Source of the DNA: Rugosimonospora africana
GTDB taxonomy: Bacteria > Actinomycetota > Actinomycetes > Mycobacteriales > Micromonosporaceae
Assembly: GCF_016862975.1 (NCBI RefSeq)
Contig: NZ_BONZ01000009.1
Coordinates: 62,001-126,000 of the forward strand
Direction of reading: 5' to 3'
Length of the DNA: 64,000 nucleotides
Shown here: one piece after another, positions 40,767 through 49,506 of the stretch
How the letters are laid out: each line of letters begins with the position of its first letter
Position numbering within the stretch: the stretch's first letter is position 1
The notes under the pieces: model-generated
Databases searched by the model: none
What the model was told of the DNA's origin: nothing
The model's input: the letters and a program-made list of their open reading frames with translations, nothing else
Program-made: the position numbers and the translations under genes

Positions 40767-42688
40767 CACTCACCATCCTCGGCCGGCTTGTACGAAGCCA
40801 GCTCCTGCTCGGTCATGTACTTCTTCAGCTCGGACAGCTCGAACAGGCCGAGCAGCTCCGGTCGGATCTCGGGGATCGGCTGGTGGCGCAGCGCCACCTC
40901 GCTGGACGGGCCCAGCGAACAGACCAGGTTGACCTGCCGCCACTTCGGGTCCATCTCGGGGAAGTCCTCCCGAGTGTGCCCGCCGCGCGACTCCTCGCGC
41001 TCCAGCGCCGCCTTCGCGGTGCACTCCGAGACGACCAGCATGTTGCGCAGGTCCAGGGCGAGGTGCCAGCCCGGGTTGAACTTGCGCCCGCCGGTGGCGC
41101 GCACGTTGGCCACCCGCCCGCGCAGGTCGGCCAGGTGCTTGAGGGAGTCCTCCAACTCGGACTTGCGCCGGATGATGCCGACCAGATCCTGCATCACCTG
41201 CTGGAGGTCGTGCCAGACCTCGTACGGGTTCTCGCCCTCGGTGCGCTCCAGCGGTGCCAGTGCGGTACGCACCGCACCGTCCACATCGGACTGAGCGACC
41301 GCCGGCCGGGAGCCGGCGACGGAGTCGACGTACGTCGCCGCGTGCTCACCGGCACGCTTGCCGAACACCAGCAGGTCGGACAGCGAGTTGCCGCCGAGCC
41401 GGTTGGAGCCGTGCATGCCGCCGGACACCTCACCGGCCGCGAACAGGCCCTGGACGGTACCGGCAGCGGCCCCGGACTCCGGGTCCACCTCCACGCCGCC
41501 CATCACGTAGTGGCAGGTCGGCCCGATCTCCATCGGCTGCTTGGTGATGTCGACGTCGGCCAGTTCCTTGAACTGGTGGTGCATCGACGGCAGCCGCTTG
41601 AGGATGAACTCCGGTGAGCGGCGCGACGCGATGTCCAGGTAGATGCCGCCGGCCGGGGTGCCGCGTCCCGCCTTGACCTCGGAGTTGATGGCCCGAGCCA
41701 CCTCGTCACGGGGCAGCAGCTCCGGTGGGCGCCGGTTGTTGTCCGGGTCGGTGTACCAGCGGTCGGCCTCTTCCTCGGTCTCCGCGTACTGCTTGCGGAA
41801 CACGTCCGGCACGTAGTCGAACATGAACCGCTTGCCCTCGGAGTTCTTGAGGATGCCGCCGTCGCCGCGTACCGACTCGGTGACCAGGATGCCCTTCACC
41901 GACGGCGGCCAGACCATGCCGGTCGGGTGGAACTGGAGGAACTCCATGTTGATCAGCGTGGCGCCGGCCCGCAGCGCGAGCGCGTGCCCGTCACCGGTGT
42001 ACTCCCAGGAGTTGGAGGTCACCTTGTAGGACTTGCCGACGCCACCGGTGGCCAGCACGATCGCCGGCGTCTCGAACAGCAGGAAGTCGCCCTTTTCCCG
42101 GGTGTACCCGAACGCGCCGGCGATCCGGTCGCCGTTCAGGATCAGCTCGGTGATGGTGGTTTCCGCGAAGACCCGGATGCCGCTCTCGTAGTCACCGGTC
42201 GCCGCGAAGTCTTCCTGCTGCAGCGACACGATCTTCTGCTGCAGGGTACGGATCAGCTCCAGGCCGGTACGGTCACCGACGTGCGCCAGGCGCGGGTACT
42301 CGTGGCCGCCGAAGTTGCGCTGCGAGATCTTCCCGTCCTTGGTGCGGTCGAACAGCGCCCCGTAGGTCTCCAGCTCCCAGATCCGGTCCGGTGCCTCCTT
42401 GGCGTGCAGCTCGGCCATCCGGAAGTTGTTCAGGAACTTGCCTCCGCGCATGGTGTCGCGGAAGTGCACCATCCAGTTGTCGTTGGCGTTCATGTTGCCC
42501 ATGGCGGCCGCCGCGCCGCCCTCGGCCATGACCGTGTGGGCCTTGCCGAACAACGACTTCGAGATGATTGCCGTCTTCTTGCCGGCGAGCCGCGCCTCGA
42601 TGGCCGCGCGCAGGCCGGCGCCGCCGGCGCCGATGACGACGACGTCGTACTGGTGCCGCTCGATGGCGGTGTTGTTTGCTTCAGTCAT
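40766..42688 (-). CDS. sdhA: Succinate dehydrogenase flavoprotein subunit
   Basis: A 640-residue flavoprotein with covalently bound FAD that oxidises succinate to fumarate. FAD motif VVVIGAGGAGLRAAIEA (about residues 15-31), the FAD-linking His region KAHTVMAEGGAAAAMGN, dicarboxylate-binding FHPTGMVWP and the HGSNRLGGNSLSDLLVFG stretch are all intact. Size and features match mycobacterial Sdh1 (Rv0248c, about 646 aa). The C-terminal 40 residues are acidic. It overlaps sdhB by a few bases and is 12 bases downstream of sdhC. Confidence 0.96.
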   Translation of the reverse strand: MTEANNTAIERHQYDVVVIGAGGAGLRAAIEARLAGKKTAIISKSLFGKAHTVMAEGGAAAAMGNMNANDNWMVHFRDTMRGGKFLNNFRMAELHAKEAPDRIWELETYGALFDRTKDGKISQRNFGGHEYPRLAHVGDRTGLELIRTLQQKIVSLQQEDFAATGDYESGIRVFAETTITELILNGDRIAGAFGYTREKGDFLLFETPAIVLATGGVGKSYKVTSNSWEYTGDGHALALRAGATLINMEFLQFHPTGMVWPPSVKGILVTESVRGDGGILKNSEGKRFMFDYVPDVFRKQYAETEEEADRWYTDPDNNRRPPELLPRDEVARAINSEVKAGRGTPAGGIYLDIASRRSPEFILKRLPSMHHQFKELADVDITKQPMEIGPTCHYVMGGVEVDPESGAAAGTVQGLFAAGEVSGGMHGSNRLGGNSLSDLLVFGKRAGEHAATYVDSVAGSRPAVAQSDVDGAVRTALAPLERTEGENPYEVWHDLQQVMQDLVGIIRRKSELEDSLKHLADLRGRVANVRATGGRKFNPGWHLALDLRNMLVVSECTAKAALEREESRGGHTREDFPEMDPKWRQVNLVCSLGPSSEVALRHQPIPEIRPELLGLFELSELKKYMTEQELASYKPAEDGE

Positions 42689-42700
42689 CGTTGTCTCACC

Positions 42701-43513
42701 TCAGCCGATGAACCGCGGGTCCGAGAACCAGCCGGCCGACACGGCCATCACGTAGAAGTCGGTCAACGCGAGGGTGCCCAGGGTGATCCAGGCCAGCAGC
42801 ATGTGCTTCGCGTTCAGCTTGGACACGAAGATCCAGAATCGGTACCGCAGTGGGTGCTTCGAGAAGTGCTTGAGCCGCCCGCCGGTGATGTGCCGGCAGG
42901 AGTGGCAGGACAGCGTGTATGCCCAGAGCATCACCACGTTGCCCAGCAGGATCAGGTTGCCCAGGCCGAACCCGATGTGTTCGGTCCCGGAGAAGGCCCT
43001 GATCGCGTCCCAGGTGTTGATGATCGAGATGATCACCGCGGCGTAGAAGAAGTACCGGTGCGCGTTCTGGAAGATCAGCGGGAACCGGGTCTCGCCGCTG
43101 TAGGTCTTGTGCCCGTCCGGGACCGCGCACGCCGGCGGCGACGCCCAGAACGACTTGTAGTAGGCGCGCCGGTAGTAGTAGCAGGTGAGCCGGAACAGCA
43201 GCAGGAACGGCAGGGTGAGTGCGGCGAACGGGATGAGCGCGTTGGCCGGCAGGAACCGCCCGAACTCCGCGGACTGCTCGGAGCAGCCGTTGGAGATGCA
43301 CGGCGAGTAGAACGGGGTCAGGTAGTGGAAGCCCGGCCCCTCGTGGAAGTACCACTTCTGCATGAAGACCCGCACCGTGGCATAGGCGAGCCAGGCGACC
43401 AGTCCGAGTACCGTGAGCAGTGGCGCCAGCCACCATCGGTCAGTGCGCAACGTCTTCGCCGCGATTGCGGCGCGTGGCCGGTCTACCACCGGCCTCGTTG
43501 CCGTCGTCGTCAT
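42701..43513 (-). CDS. sdhC: Succinate dehydrogenase membrane anchor, Sdh1 type
   Basis: A 270-residue anchor with five membrane segments (about residues 26-46, 83-105, 138-158, 172-195 and 232-254). It resembles mycobacterial Rv0249c. No second anchor subunit is encoded, as expected for Sdh1. It has unusual Cys/His groups: SPCISNGCSEQ in the outer loop after helix 1 and LSCHSCRHITGG after helix 4. A Rieske-type cluster has been described in the mycobacterial Sdh1 anchor, and these residues are the obvious candidates here. The ATG at 43513 is preceded by AGGGAG at about 10 bases. First gene of the operon. Confidence 0.88.
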   Translation of the reverse strand: MTTTATRPVVDRPRAAIAAKTLRTDRWWLAPLLTVLGLVAWLAYATVRVFMQKWYFHEGPGFHYLTPFYSPCISNGCSEQSAEFGRFLPANALIPFAALTLPFLLLFRLTCYYYRRAYYKSFWASPPACAVPDGHKTYSGETRFPLIFQNAHRYFFYAAVIISIINTWDAIRAFSGTEHIGFGLGNLILLGNVVMLWAYTLSCHSCRHITGGRLKHFSKHPLRYRFWIFVSKLNAKHMLLAWITLGTLALTDFYVMAVSAGWFSDPRFIG

Positions 43514-43940
43514 CGTGTGTTCGCTCCCTGACGGGCTGTTTGTTGTTTGGGGGGCCGGGCAGACCGGAATGTGCGGTGCACACGTTACGCCGGGGTTAGC
43601 CGAGACCACGCGCAAGGGAGTCTCGCGTGTGACAGCGGCTTAACGGAAGCCAAAACGTCACATCGGACCCCTGGGTGTGCATTACTTCACTGGACGCCCG
43701 TGAATCGGTCCGCGATCAGCGGCGGCGCCAATGGTCAGACAAATAGTGTCCGCGATGGCAGCGGAATGCCCGGATTGTTGCTGATGTACGGAGTGCGGGC
43801 ACCGAGCCGGTGGGGGAACGGTATGGCCAAGATCACTATCGGCGGGCCGGCCAGGCTGCGAGCCGGCCGTGCGCTGAGCCCGCAGACCGGCTCAGCGCAC
43901 GGTGTGAGTCGGCCGCGTGGCGGCCCGCCGGCCCGGCGGC
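43514..43940. other. 427-base region between sdhC and tldE
   Basis: No gene supported. It must contain the sdh promoter near its left side; I see inverted GTGTGAC (about 43627-43633) and GTCACA (about 43658-43663), a possible regulator site, and no clear -35/-10 pair. A short frame starting at 43823 (MAKITIGG...) is set aside because a perfect hairpin lies within it. Confidence 0.5.
43867..43902 (-). terminator. Perfect hairpin downstream of tldE
   Basis: CCGTGCGCTGAGCC and its exact complement GGCTCAGCGCACGG form a 14-base-pair stem around an 8-base loop, 39 bases after the tldE stop. There is no T-run, as common for actinobacterial terminators. Confidence 0.75.
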
Positions 43941-45323
43941 TCAGCCCGAGGCCCCGCCGGTGAAGTTCCACGACGCGAGGCGCAACGCGGGAGCGATGAA
44001 TGAGGAATCCTCGTACGTGGCCGGCATCGGTACCGCGTGACTGCCGATGCCCAGCACCGCACCGGGCGCCATGGCCTGCGGGTACGACTGGGTGAAGCGC
44101 ATGTTGCGCACCGGCCACACGACCTGGCCGTCCTCGATGAGCCACACGCCGTTGCGGGTCAGCCCGGTCATCACCAGCGTCCTCGGGTCCAGCACCCGGG
44201 TGTACCAGTGATCGGTGACCAATACGCCCCGGCTGACGCCGGCAACCAGCGCGGCGACGCTGGAGTCGGCGGCCGGGCCGTCCACCTCGGACGGTGGCTC
44301 GGCGCCGTCCGGAGTGGACGGAGTCAGCCGCAGGCTCATCGGCGCCGGACCGGATTGGCTGTCCGCCGCCGCGTGCCCGGTCGACGATGTGCCCGCCTCG
44401 GTCGCGGTGCGCCGGTCGTGCGCCACGGCGGTGGTCACGCCGCCGCTGACCATCTCCACCCGGCGCTTGGGCGTGCCCTCGATGTCGAACGGGATCCCGA
44501 TCGCGCCGGCGAACACCGGATCGTCGACCAGGTTCACCGACGGGTCCATCTGTGCCTCGCCGACGACCGCGAACGAGCGCCGCTCGCCGACCGCCTTGCC
44601 GTTGAACCCGTACACGGCCAGGCACCGCAGCACATCGTGGACCGCGGTCGGTTCCAGTACCACCTCGTACCGGCCCGGCGGCAGCTCCACCGGATCCACG
44701 GCGGCGAGCGCCTTCGCGGCGGCCCGGGCGCCGAGCACCGAACCGTCCACATCGGACAGCCGGCTGCCGGCCCGGCGTGCCACGCCGTCGGAGGACGGGG
44801 TGCGGGCGATACCGTCCAGCGCGACGTCTGTGCTCGCGCCCTCGACGTACTGGCCGGCGGAGTTCGCGAACGCCACCCTCTTGTGCCTGGTCCGGCAGTA
44901 CCCGGCGGTGGTCAGCCCCTGGGCCGCGGCGACGAAGTCGTGTACCCGCGCCGCCCGGTCGGCTGGTGTGGCGGCCACGATCGCCTCGTCGACGGTACCG
45001 GTGGTGAGCGCCGCGGCCGGCGGCGTGAGTCCGGGCCAGCTCTTGTCCGGCGGGCACAGGCGGGCCGCCGACACCGTCCGCTCGACCAGGTCGCGCAGCG
45101 CTCCGGGATCGGTCAGTGTGGTAGTACCCGCCGCGGTGCGCCCGTCGATGTGAAGCCGGAGTCGCACCACCGTCGCGGTGTCAGCGACGTTCTGGTGGAT
45201 GTACGAGTTGGCGAACCTGGTCAGCGCGAGCGCCTGCCGCTCGACGACGACCTCCGCCTCCGCGGCTCCACCGGTGGCCGCCTTGACGAAGTCGAGTACC
45301 TGCGAAGCCAGCTCGTCGATCAT
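43941..45323 (-). CDS. tldE: TldD/PmbA metallopeptidase family, E-type subunit
   Basis: A 460-residue partner of TldD. It starts MIDELASQVLDFVKAA and has the PmbA-type segments FVAAAQGLTTAGYCRTRHKRVAFANSAGQYVEG, GRYEVVLEPTAVHDVLRCLA and GIPFDIEGTPKRR, but no HExxxH, which is supplied by TldD. TldD/E complexes cut unfolded peptides, process microcin B17 and mature some RiPPs in E. coli; substrates here are unknown. The ATG at 45323 overlaps the tldD stop (ATGA), so the subunits are coupled. The 50-residue Ser/Thr-rich insertion around residues 315-365 looks disordered. The gene is followed by a hairpin. Confidence 0.9.
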   Translation of the reverse strand: MIDELASQVLDFVKAATGGAAEAEVVVERQALALTRFANSYIHQNVADTATVVRLRLHIDGRTAAGTTTLTDPGALRDLVERTVSAARLCPPDKSWPGLTPPAAALTTGTVDEAIVAATPADRAARVHDFVAAAQGLTTAGYCRTRHKRVAFANSAGQYVEGASTDVALDGIARTPSSDGVARRAGSRLSDVDGSVLGARAAAKALAAVDPVELPPGRYEVVLEPTAVHDVLRCLAVYGFNGKAVGERRSFAVVGEAQMDPSVNLVDDPVFAGAIGIPFDIEGTPKRRVEMVSGGVTTAVAHDRRTATEAGTSSTGHAAADSQSGPAPMSLRLTPSTPDGAEPPSEVDGPAADSSVAALVAGVSRGVLVTDHWYTRVLDPRTLVMTGLTRNGVWLIEDGQVVWPVRNMRFTQSYPQAMAPGAVLGIGSHAVPMPATYEDSSFIAPALRLASWNFTGGASG

Positions 45324-46756
45324 CCCCGCACTCCCACCCGGACGTCGGTGAAACGGGCCGGGGCGGCCGGATGGCCGGTGTGCCCGACCTGGCCCGGCTG
45401 GCCCTTGCCGCAGTTCGGCGTGCCCCACGGCACGATCTCCGAGGAGAGCATGTCCATCGACTGCCAGAACACCGGCCCGATCCCGGTGTAGGTCGGGTTG
45501 CGCAGCATCCTGCCGAGCTTGCCGTCCTTCACCTCCCAGGCGATCTCGCAGCCGAACTGGAAGTTCAGCCGCTTGTCGTCGATCGACCAGGACCGGTTGT
45601 TGTCCATGTAGATGCCGTCGTCGGTGGACGCGATGATCTCCTCCAGCGTGTGCGGCCCGGGCTCCAGGCCGACGTTGGTCATCCGTACCATCGGCAGCCG
45701 CGCCCAGCCGTCCGACCGCACGCTGCCGGCGTAGTCGAGCCCGGCGGTCGCCGCGCTGTCCCGCCCGGCGAGTACGCCGACCCACTGTCCATTGCGGACG
45801 GCGTACCGCGCGGTCGCCGGAGTGCCCTCGTCGTCGTACCCGAAGGAACCCAGGCCGCCCGGCACGCTCGGGTCGATGACGATGTTCATCAGGTCGGAGC
45901 CATACCGCAGCCGGCCCAGTTCGGCCAGGTTCAGCCAGGAGGTGCCGGCGTACGCCGCCTCCCAGCCGAGGATCCGGTCCAACTCGATGGCGTGGCCCAC
46001 CGACTCGTGGATCTGCAACGCCATCTGTTCGCTGCCCAGGATCAGACTCGTGTTGCCGGCCGGGCACAGCGGCGCGGACAGCAGCGCCCGGGCCTCGTCG
46101 GCGATCCGGCCGGCGTGCGCGCCGAGGTCCAGCTCGTTGACCAGCTCCCAGCCCCGGGTGCCGTACTGGCCGCGGTACGACGGGTACGAGCGGCGCTGGG
46201 TCTCGCCCTCGCCGATGACGGTGGCCGAGATGCCGGCGCCGCACTCCCGGATGTGCTGGTCGATCCGGTGCCCCTCGGACGAGACGAACCACTTGGTGGT
46301 GTCCCAGATCTGGTACAGGCCCTCGGCGAGGTCGGCACCGTGCCGGCGGGCCTCGTCGGTGGCACCGACCAGCAGGTCGCCCTTGTCCGACAAGGCCACC
46401 GAGAGCGGGTCGATCAGGCACTCGCTGCTCCACGAGCCTGACTCGGCCGGTACCGGTACCAGATCGGCGGCCGGCCCGGCGACGGTCGCGGACGCGGCCG
46501 CGATCGCGGCGGCCTGCTCACCCGCTGCCCGGGCGGCGGCGTCGGCGAGGTCGGGTACGGCGAAGAACCCCCAGCCGGAGCCAACCAGGGCGCGTACCCC
46601 GATCCCGGCGCTCTCGTTCTGTCCCAGTTCCTCGATGTCGCCGTTACGCGCGGTCATCGACTCGTAACGGCGATGCATCACCCGCGCGTCGGCGTACCGG
46701 GCCCCTGCGGCGAGAGCGGCCTCGACCGCCGCGCTGGCCACGTCGAAGTGCGTCAT
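45320..46756 (-). CDS. tldD: TldD/PmbA zinc metallopeptidase, D-type catalytic subunit
   Basis: A 478-residue peptidase with the catalytic HESVGH (IHESVGHAIELDR, about residues 248-260) that binds zinc in the TldD/TldE heterodimer. Additional family landmarks are GARYADARVMHRRYE near the N-terminus, GEGETQRRSYPS, and NNRSWSIDDKRLNFQFG. The ATG at 46756 follows TAGGGT at 7 bases and there is no ribosome binding site. It is the first gene of the tldD-tldE pair. No RiPP precursor gene is visible nearby, so a link to peptide maturation is not supported. Confidence 0.93.
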   Translation of the reverse strand: MTHFDVASAAVEAALAAGARYADARVMHRRYESMTARNGDIEELGQNESAGIGVRALVGSGWGFFAVPDLADAAARAAGEQAAAIAAASATVAGPAADLVPVPAESGSWSSECLIDPLSVALSDKGDLLVGATDEARRHGADLAEGLYQIWDTTKWFVSSEGHRIDQHIRECGAGISATVIGEGETQRRSYPSYRGQYGTRGWELVNELDLGAHAGRIADEARALLSAPLCPAGNTSLILGSEQMALQIHESVGHAIELDRILGWEAAYAGTSWLNLAELGRLRYGSDLMNIVIDPSVPGGLGSFGYDDEGTPATARYAVRNGQWVGVLAGRDSAATAGLDYAGSVRSDGWARLPMVRMTNVGLEPGPHTLEEIIASTDDGIYMDNNRSWSIDDKRLNFQFGCEIAWEVKDGKLGRMLRNPTYTGIGPVFWQSMDMLSSEIVPWGTPNCGKGQPGQVGHTGHPAAPARFTDVRVGVRG

Positions 46757-46763
46757 GATCGCC

Positions 46764-46769
46764 ACCCTA
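46764..46769 (-). promoter_or_regulatory. -10 box of tldD, leaderless start
   Basis: On the minus strand TAGGGT lies 7 bases before the ATG at 46756, without a ribosome binding site. Confidence 0.45.
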
Positions 46770-46851
46770 CCCCCGCTGGTCAGGTGGACCGACCAGTGGT
46801 TGGTCACCGACCCGTCGGGTGCGCGGGCCGCTCGGCCGGCCCGGTGGTCAG

Positions 46852-46922
46852 CGGTCGGGAGCGCGGCCGGTCGGGGTGCTGAGCCGGTCGGGAGCGCGGC
46901 CGGTCGGGTGCTCAGCCGGTCG
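46852..46922 (-). repeat. Stop-anchored tandem repeat, type B (32-33 bases)
   Basis: Two units of 33 and 32 bases (46852-46884, 46885-46916), each built from CGGTCGGGAGCGCGGCCGG plus TCGGGGTGCTGAGC, and the start of a third. On the minus strand the first unit contains the last two codons and the TGA of the PCD gene, so the array begins at a stop codon. The sequence is unrelated to families A and C. Confidence 0.85.
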
Positions 46923-47208
46923 CGACCGAGGCCAGTTCGTTGATGCGGGCGGCGAGCGCCAGATCCTGCTCGGTCACCCCGCCGTCGGAGTGGGTGGACA
47001 GCCGGAACGTGACGTCACGCCAGCGGATGTCGATGTCCGGGTGGTGATTCATGGTCTCGGCGGCGTCGGCCACCGCGGTCACCAGTGAGATCCCGGCCAG
47101 GAAGCCGGAGGCGGTGATCGTGCGGCTGATTTCGTCGGTGTCGCCGGACCAGCCGGGCAGGCCGGCGAGCGCGGTGGACAGTTGCTCGGCAGACAGCACG
47201 GTAGCCAT
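46912..47208 (-). CDS. 4a-hydroxytetrahydrobiopterin dehydratase (pterin-4-alpha-carbinolamine dehydratase)
   Basis: A 98-residue enzyme that recycles pterin cofactors by dehydrating 4a-hydroxytetrahydropterin. The catalytic motif ETMNHHPDIDIRW (about residues 53-65) and STHSDGGVTEQDLALAARI are complete. The ATG at 47208 gives the normal length. It lies 83 bases downstream of the prolyl oligopeptidase gene on the same strand. A second, motif-less relative is encoded at 38469. No phenylalanine hydroxylase gene is in the window. The stop codon lies within tandem repeat B. Confidence 0.93.
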   Translation of the reverse strand: MATVLSAEQLSTALAGLPGWSGDTDEISRTITASGFLAGISLVTAVADAAETMNHHPDIDIRWRDVTFRLSTHSDGGVTEQDLALAARINELASVATG

Positions 47209-47291
47209 CTGCTCACGGTACCGGCTGATCGGTGCACGCGCCGGTCGAGCGGGATCCCGCGTCACGACCATCCACAGTGGACGATTCGGGG

Positions 47292-49436
47292 TCAGCCCAG
47301 AGAGGTCCGCAGGAAATCCAGCTCCAGCCGCAGCAACCGCTCGCTCAGGCCGCCGGCCGCCATGTGGGTCGCGCCGGTCAGCGGGATCATCGCGTGCGGC
47401 CGGCCCGAGGCCAGCAGCGCCGCCGACAGCCGCAGGGTGTGCGCGGCCACCACGTTGTCGTCCACCAGGCCGTGGATGAGCAGCATCGGCCGGGCGTCGT
47501 CCGGGCCGGCCGGCTGCTCGGCGGCCAGCTCCAGCACCGAGTGGTGGGCGTACACGTCCGAGCCGTCGCTGGGCAGGCCGAGGTACCGCTCGGTGTACGC
47601 CGTGTCGTACAGCTCCCAGTCGGTCACCGGCGCGCCCACCACCGCGGCGTGGTACACGTCCGGCCGGCGCAGCACGGCCAGTGCCGACAGCCAACCGCCG
47701 AACGACCAGCCCCGGATGGCCACCCGGGACAGGTCCAGATCCGGGTGCTTGTCGGCCAGCGCGCGCAGCGCGTCCACCTGGTCGCCGAGTACCACGTCGG
47801 CCATCCGGCGGTGGACCACCTTCTCGAAGCTGGGCGCCACCCCGGGGGTACCCCGGTTGTCGACCACCGCTACCGCGAACCCGGCGTCCGCCCACCACTG
47901 CCGTTCCAGCCAGCGCGACCGCACCGAGAGCACTTCCTGGTGGCCCGGGCCGCCGTAGATGTCCACGAGTACCGGCAGCCGCCGCCCGGCGACGTGGTTG
48001 CGCGGGTACAGCACGCCGGTCGGCAGCCGGCGGTCGGTGACCCGTTCGAGGACCGGACGCGGCGCGTACGGCGGGCTGGCCGCCAGGTTGGTCAGCTGAC
48101 CGATCTCGTCGTCCCTCCGGTACACGGTCCACTGCGCCCCGGAGTGGTCGAGCCCCAGCGCGCCGATGACCAGCGTCTCGCCGCCACCGAACCCGGTGAA
48201 CCAGCCGGAGCCGGTGCTGATCCGGTGCGCGTCCACGATCGGCGCGCCGGCGTGCGCGGTGACGCGGTACAGGTGCTGCTCGCTGGGCTCGCCCTCGCTC
48301 GCCTCGACCAGCAGCTCACCGCTGTGCTGGGCATTCGGTACGCCGATCCGGCCGCAGACCCGGCGCACGTACAGGTTCGGCGGGGTCAGCAGGGTGCCGT
48401 CGGCGAACAGGCAGCGGGCGTCGTACCCGTCGTGGGCCAGCTCGCCGCCGATCAGCACCCGGCCGTCCGACAGGTACGCCGGGGTACCCGGGATCGGCTC
48501 CACCCACCGCGGATCGGCCAGCTCCGCGTGTACCTGGGTCTCGCCGGTACGCGGGTCGACGGCCAGCACCAGCCCGTGCTGCTGGAGCCGGCGCAGCACG
48601 GTGATCAACGGTCCACCGACGTCCGACCAGGACACCGAGACCAGGTACGGGTAGATCTCCCGGTCCCAGTGCACGTCCACCCAGCCGCCGTCCAGGTCGA
48701 GCAGGTGCAGCGTGACCTCGGCGTTGGGGGACCCGGCGTACGGGTAGTTGACCACGGTCGGGTTGCTCGCCGGGTCGGCCGGGTCGTGCAGCGTCCAGCG
48801 GTTCACCCGGCTCTCGTCGACCCGGGCGGCGAGCAGCGACTGCCCATCGGGGGCCCACCAGTACCCGCGGAACCGGCCGAACTCCTCGGCCGCGATGAAC
48901 TCGGCCAGCCCCCAGGTGATCCCGTCCTCGCCGGCGATCAGCGTGTCGGAGGGCCCGGCCCCGCTCGAGGTCCCGGTCGAGGCGACCCGGAGCGCGCCTC
49001 CGGTGACGTACGCGATCTTCGTACCGGTCGGGTCCGGCCGCGGGTCGATCACCGGTCCGGCGGTCGACACCTCGGCCACGGTCCCGGCCGCCAGGTCGGC
49101 CCGGAACAGCTGGCCGCCCAGGGTGAACGTGGCGACCCGGGCGACCGGGTCGGTGGCGTACGAGCCGATGCCACCGGCCGACAGGCGGCGCCGCTCGCGC
49201 AGCGCCCGCTCCTCCGGCGGCAGGTCGCCGGCCTCGCCGGCCAGCAGCTCGGCGGGTTCGGCGATCAGGCGTTCCCGGCCGGTGGCGACGTCGAAGGCGA
49301 ACAGCCGGTCGACCGGATCCAGCGGGCCCGACGATCGCAGGAAGAGCACTCGACTGCCGTCGGCGGCCACGCTGACCGCTCGCGGCGAGCCGTAGGAAAA
49401 TCGCCGGGTACGGGCAGCCAGTTCCGGATACTCCAT
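47292..49436 (-). CDS. Prolyl oligopeptidase family serine peptidase (DPP IV-like)
   Basis: A 714-residue peptidase. The N-terminal 450 residues form a beta-propeller (repeated GG and DP turns; FGRFRGYWWAPDGQSLL). The C-terminal alpha/beta-hydrolase domain holds Ser in RGWSFGGWLSAL (about residue 577), Asp in LIHGLVDDNVVA (about 657) and His in TGATHMAAGG (about 690). This is the S9B/S9C family that removes dipeptides or cleaves after Pro. No signal peptide is seen. The ATG at 49436 has GGGAGG only 15 bases upstream; the start is therefore moderately certain. It is divergent from mshB. Confidence 0.9.
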   Translation of the reverse strand: MEYPELAARTRRFSYGSPRAVSVAADGSRVLFLRSSGPLDPVDRLFAFDVATGRERLIAEPAELLAGEAGDLPPEERALRERRRLSAGGIGSYATDPVARVATFTLGGQLFRADLAAGTVAEVSTAGPVIDPRPDPTGTKIAYVTGGALRVASTGTSSGAGPSDTLIAGEDGITWGLAEFIAAEEFGRFRGYWWAPDGQSLLAARVDESRVNRWTLHDPADPASNPTVVNYPYAGSPNAEVTLHLLDLDGGWVDVHWDREIYPYLVSVSWSDVGGPLITVLRRLQQHGLVLAVDPRTGETQVHAELADPRWVEPIPGTPAYLSDGRVLIGGELAHDGYDARCLFADGTLLTPPNLYVRRVCGRIGVPNAQHSGELLVEASEGEPSEQHLYRVTAHAGAPIVDAHRISTGSGWFTGFGGGETLVIGALGLDHSGAQWTVYRRDDEIGQLTNLAASPPYAPRPVLERVTDRRLPTGVLYPRNHVAGRRLPVLVDIYGGPGHQEVLSVRSRWLERQWWADAGFAVAVVDNRGTPGVAPSFEKVVHRRMADVVLGDQVDALRALADKHPDLDLSRVAIRGWSFGGWLSALAVLRRPDVYHAAVVGAPVTDWELYDTAYTERYLGLPSDGSDVYAHHSVLELAAEQPAGPDDARPMLLIHGLVDDNVVAAHTLRLSAALLASGRPHAMIPLTGATHMAAGGLSERLLRLELDFLRTSLG

Positions 49437-49494
49437 TCGACCATGATGGCCTCCCGGCAGGCCCGGTGTCGGGCCATACGGCGAGCCGCACGCG

Positions 49495-49500
49495 TACAGT
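49495..49500 (+). promoter_or_regulatory. -10 box of mshB, leaderless start
   Basis: TACAGT lies 6 bases before the GTG at 49507, without a ribosome binding site. Confidence 0.5.
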
Positions 49501-49506
49501 GTCCGG

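Noticed and set aside
43823-43963. Short frame MAKITIGGPARLRAGRALS... between sdhC and tldE
   Set aside because: It contains a perfect 14-base-pair hairpin placed as the tldE terminator and runs antisense into the tldE end; composition is Arg/Pro/Gly-rich as in random GC-rich frames.
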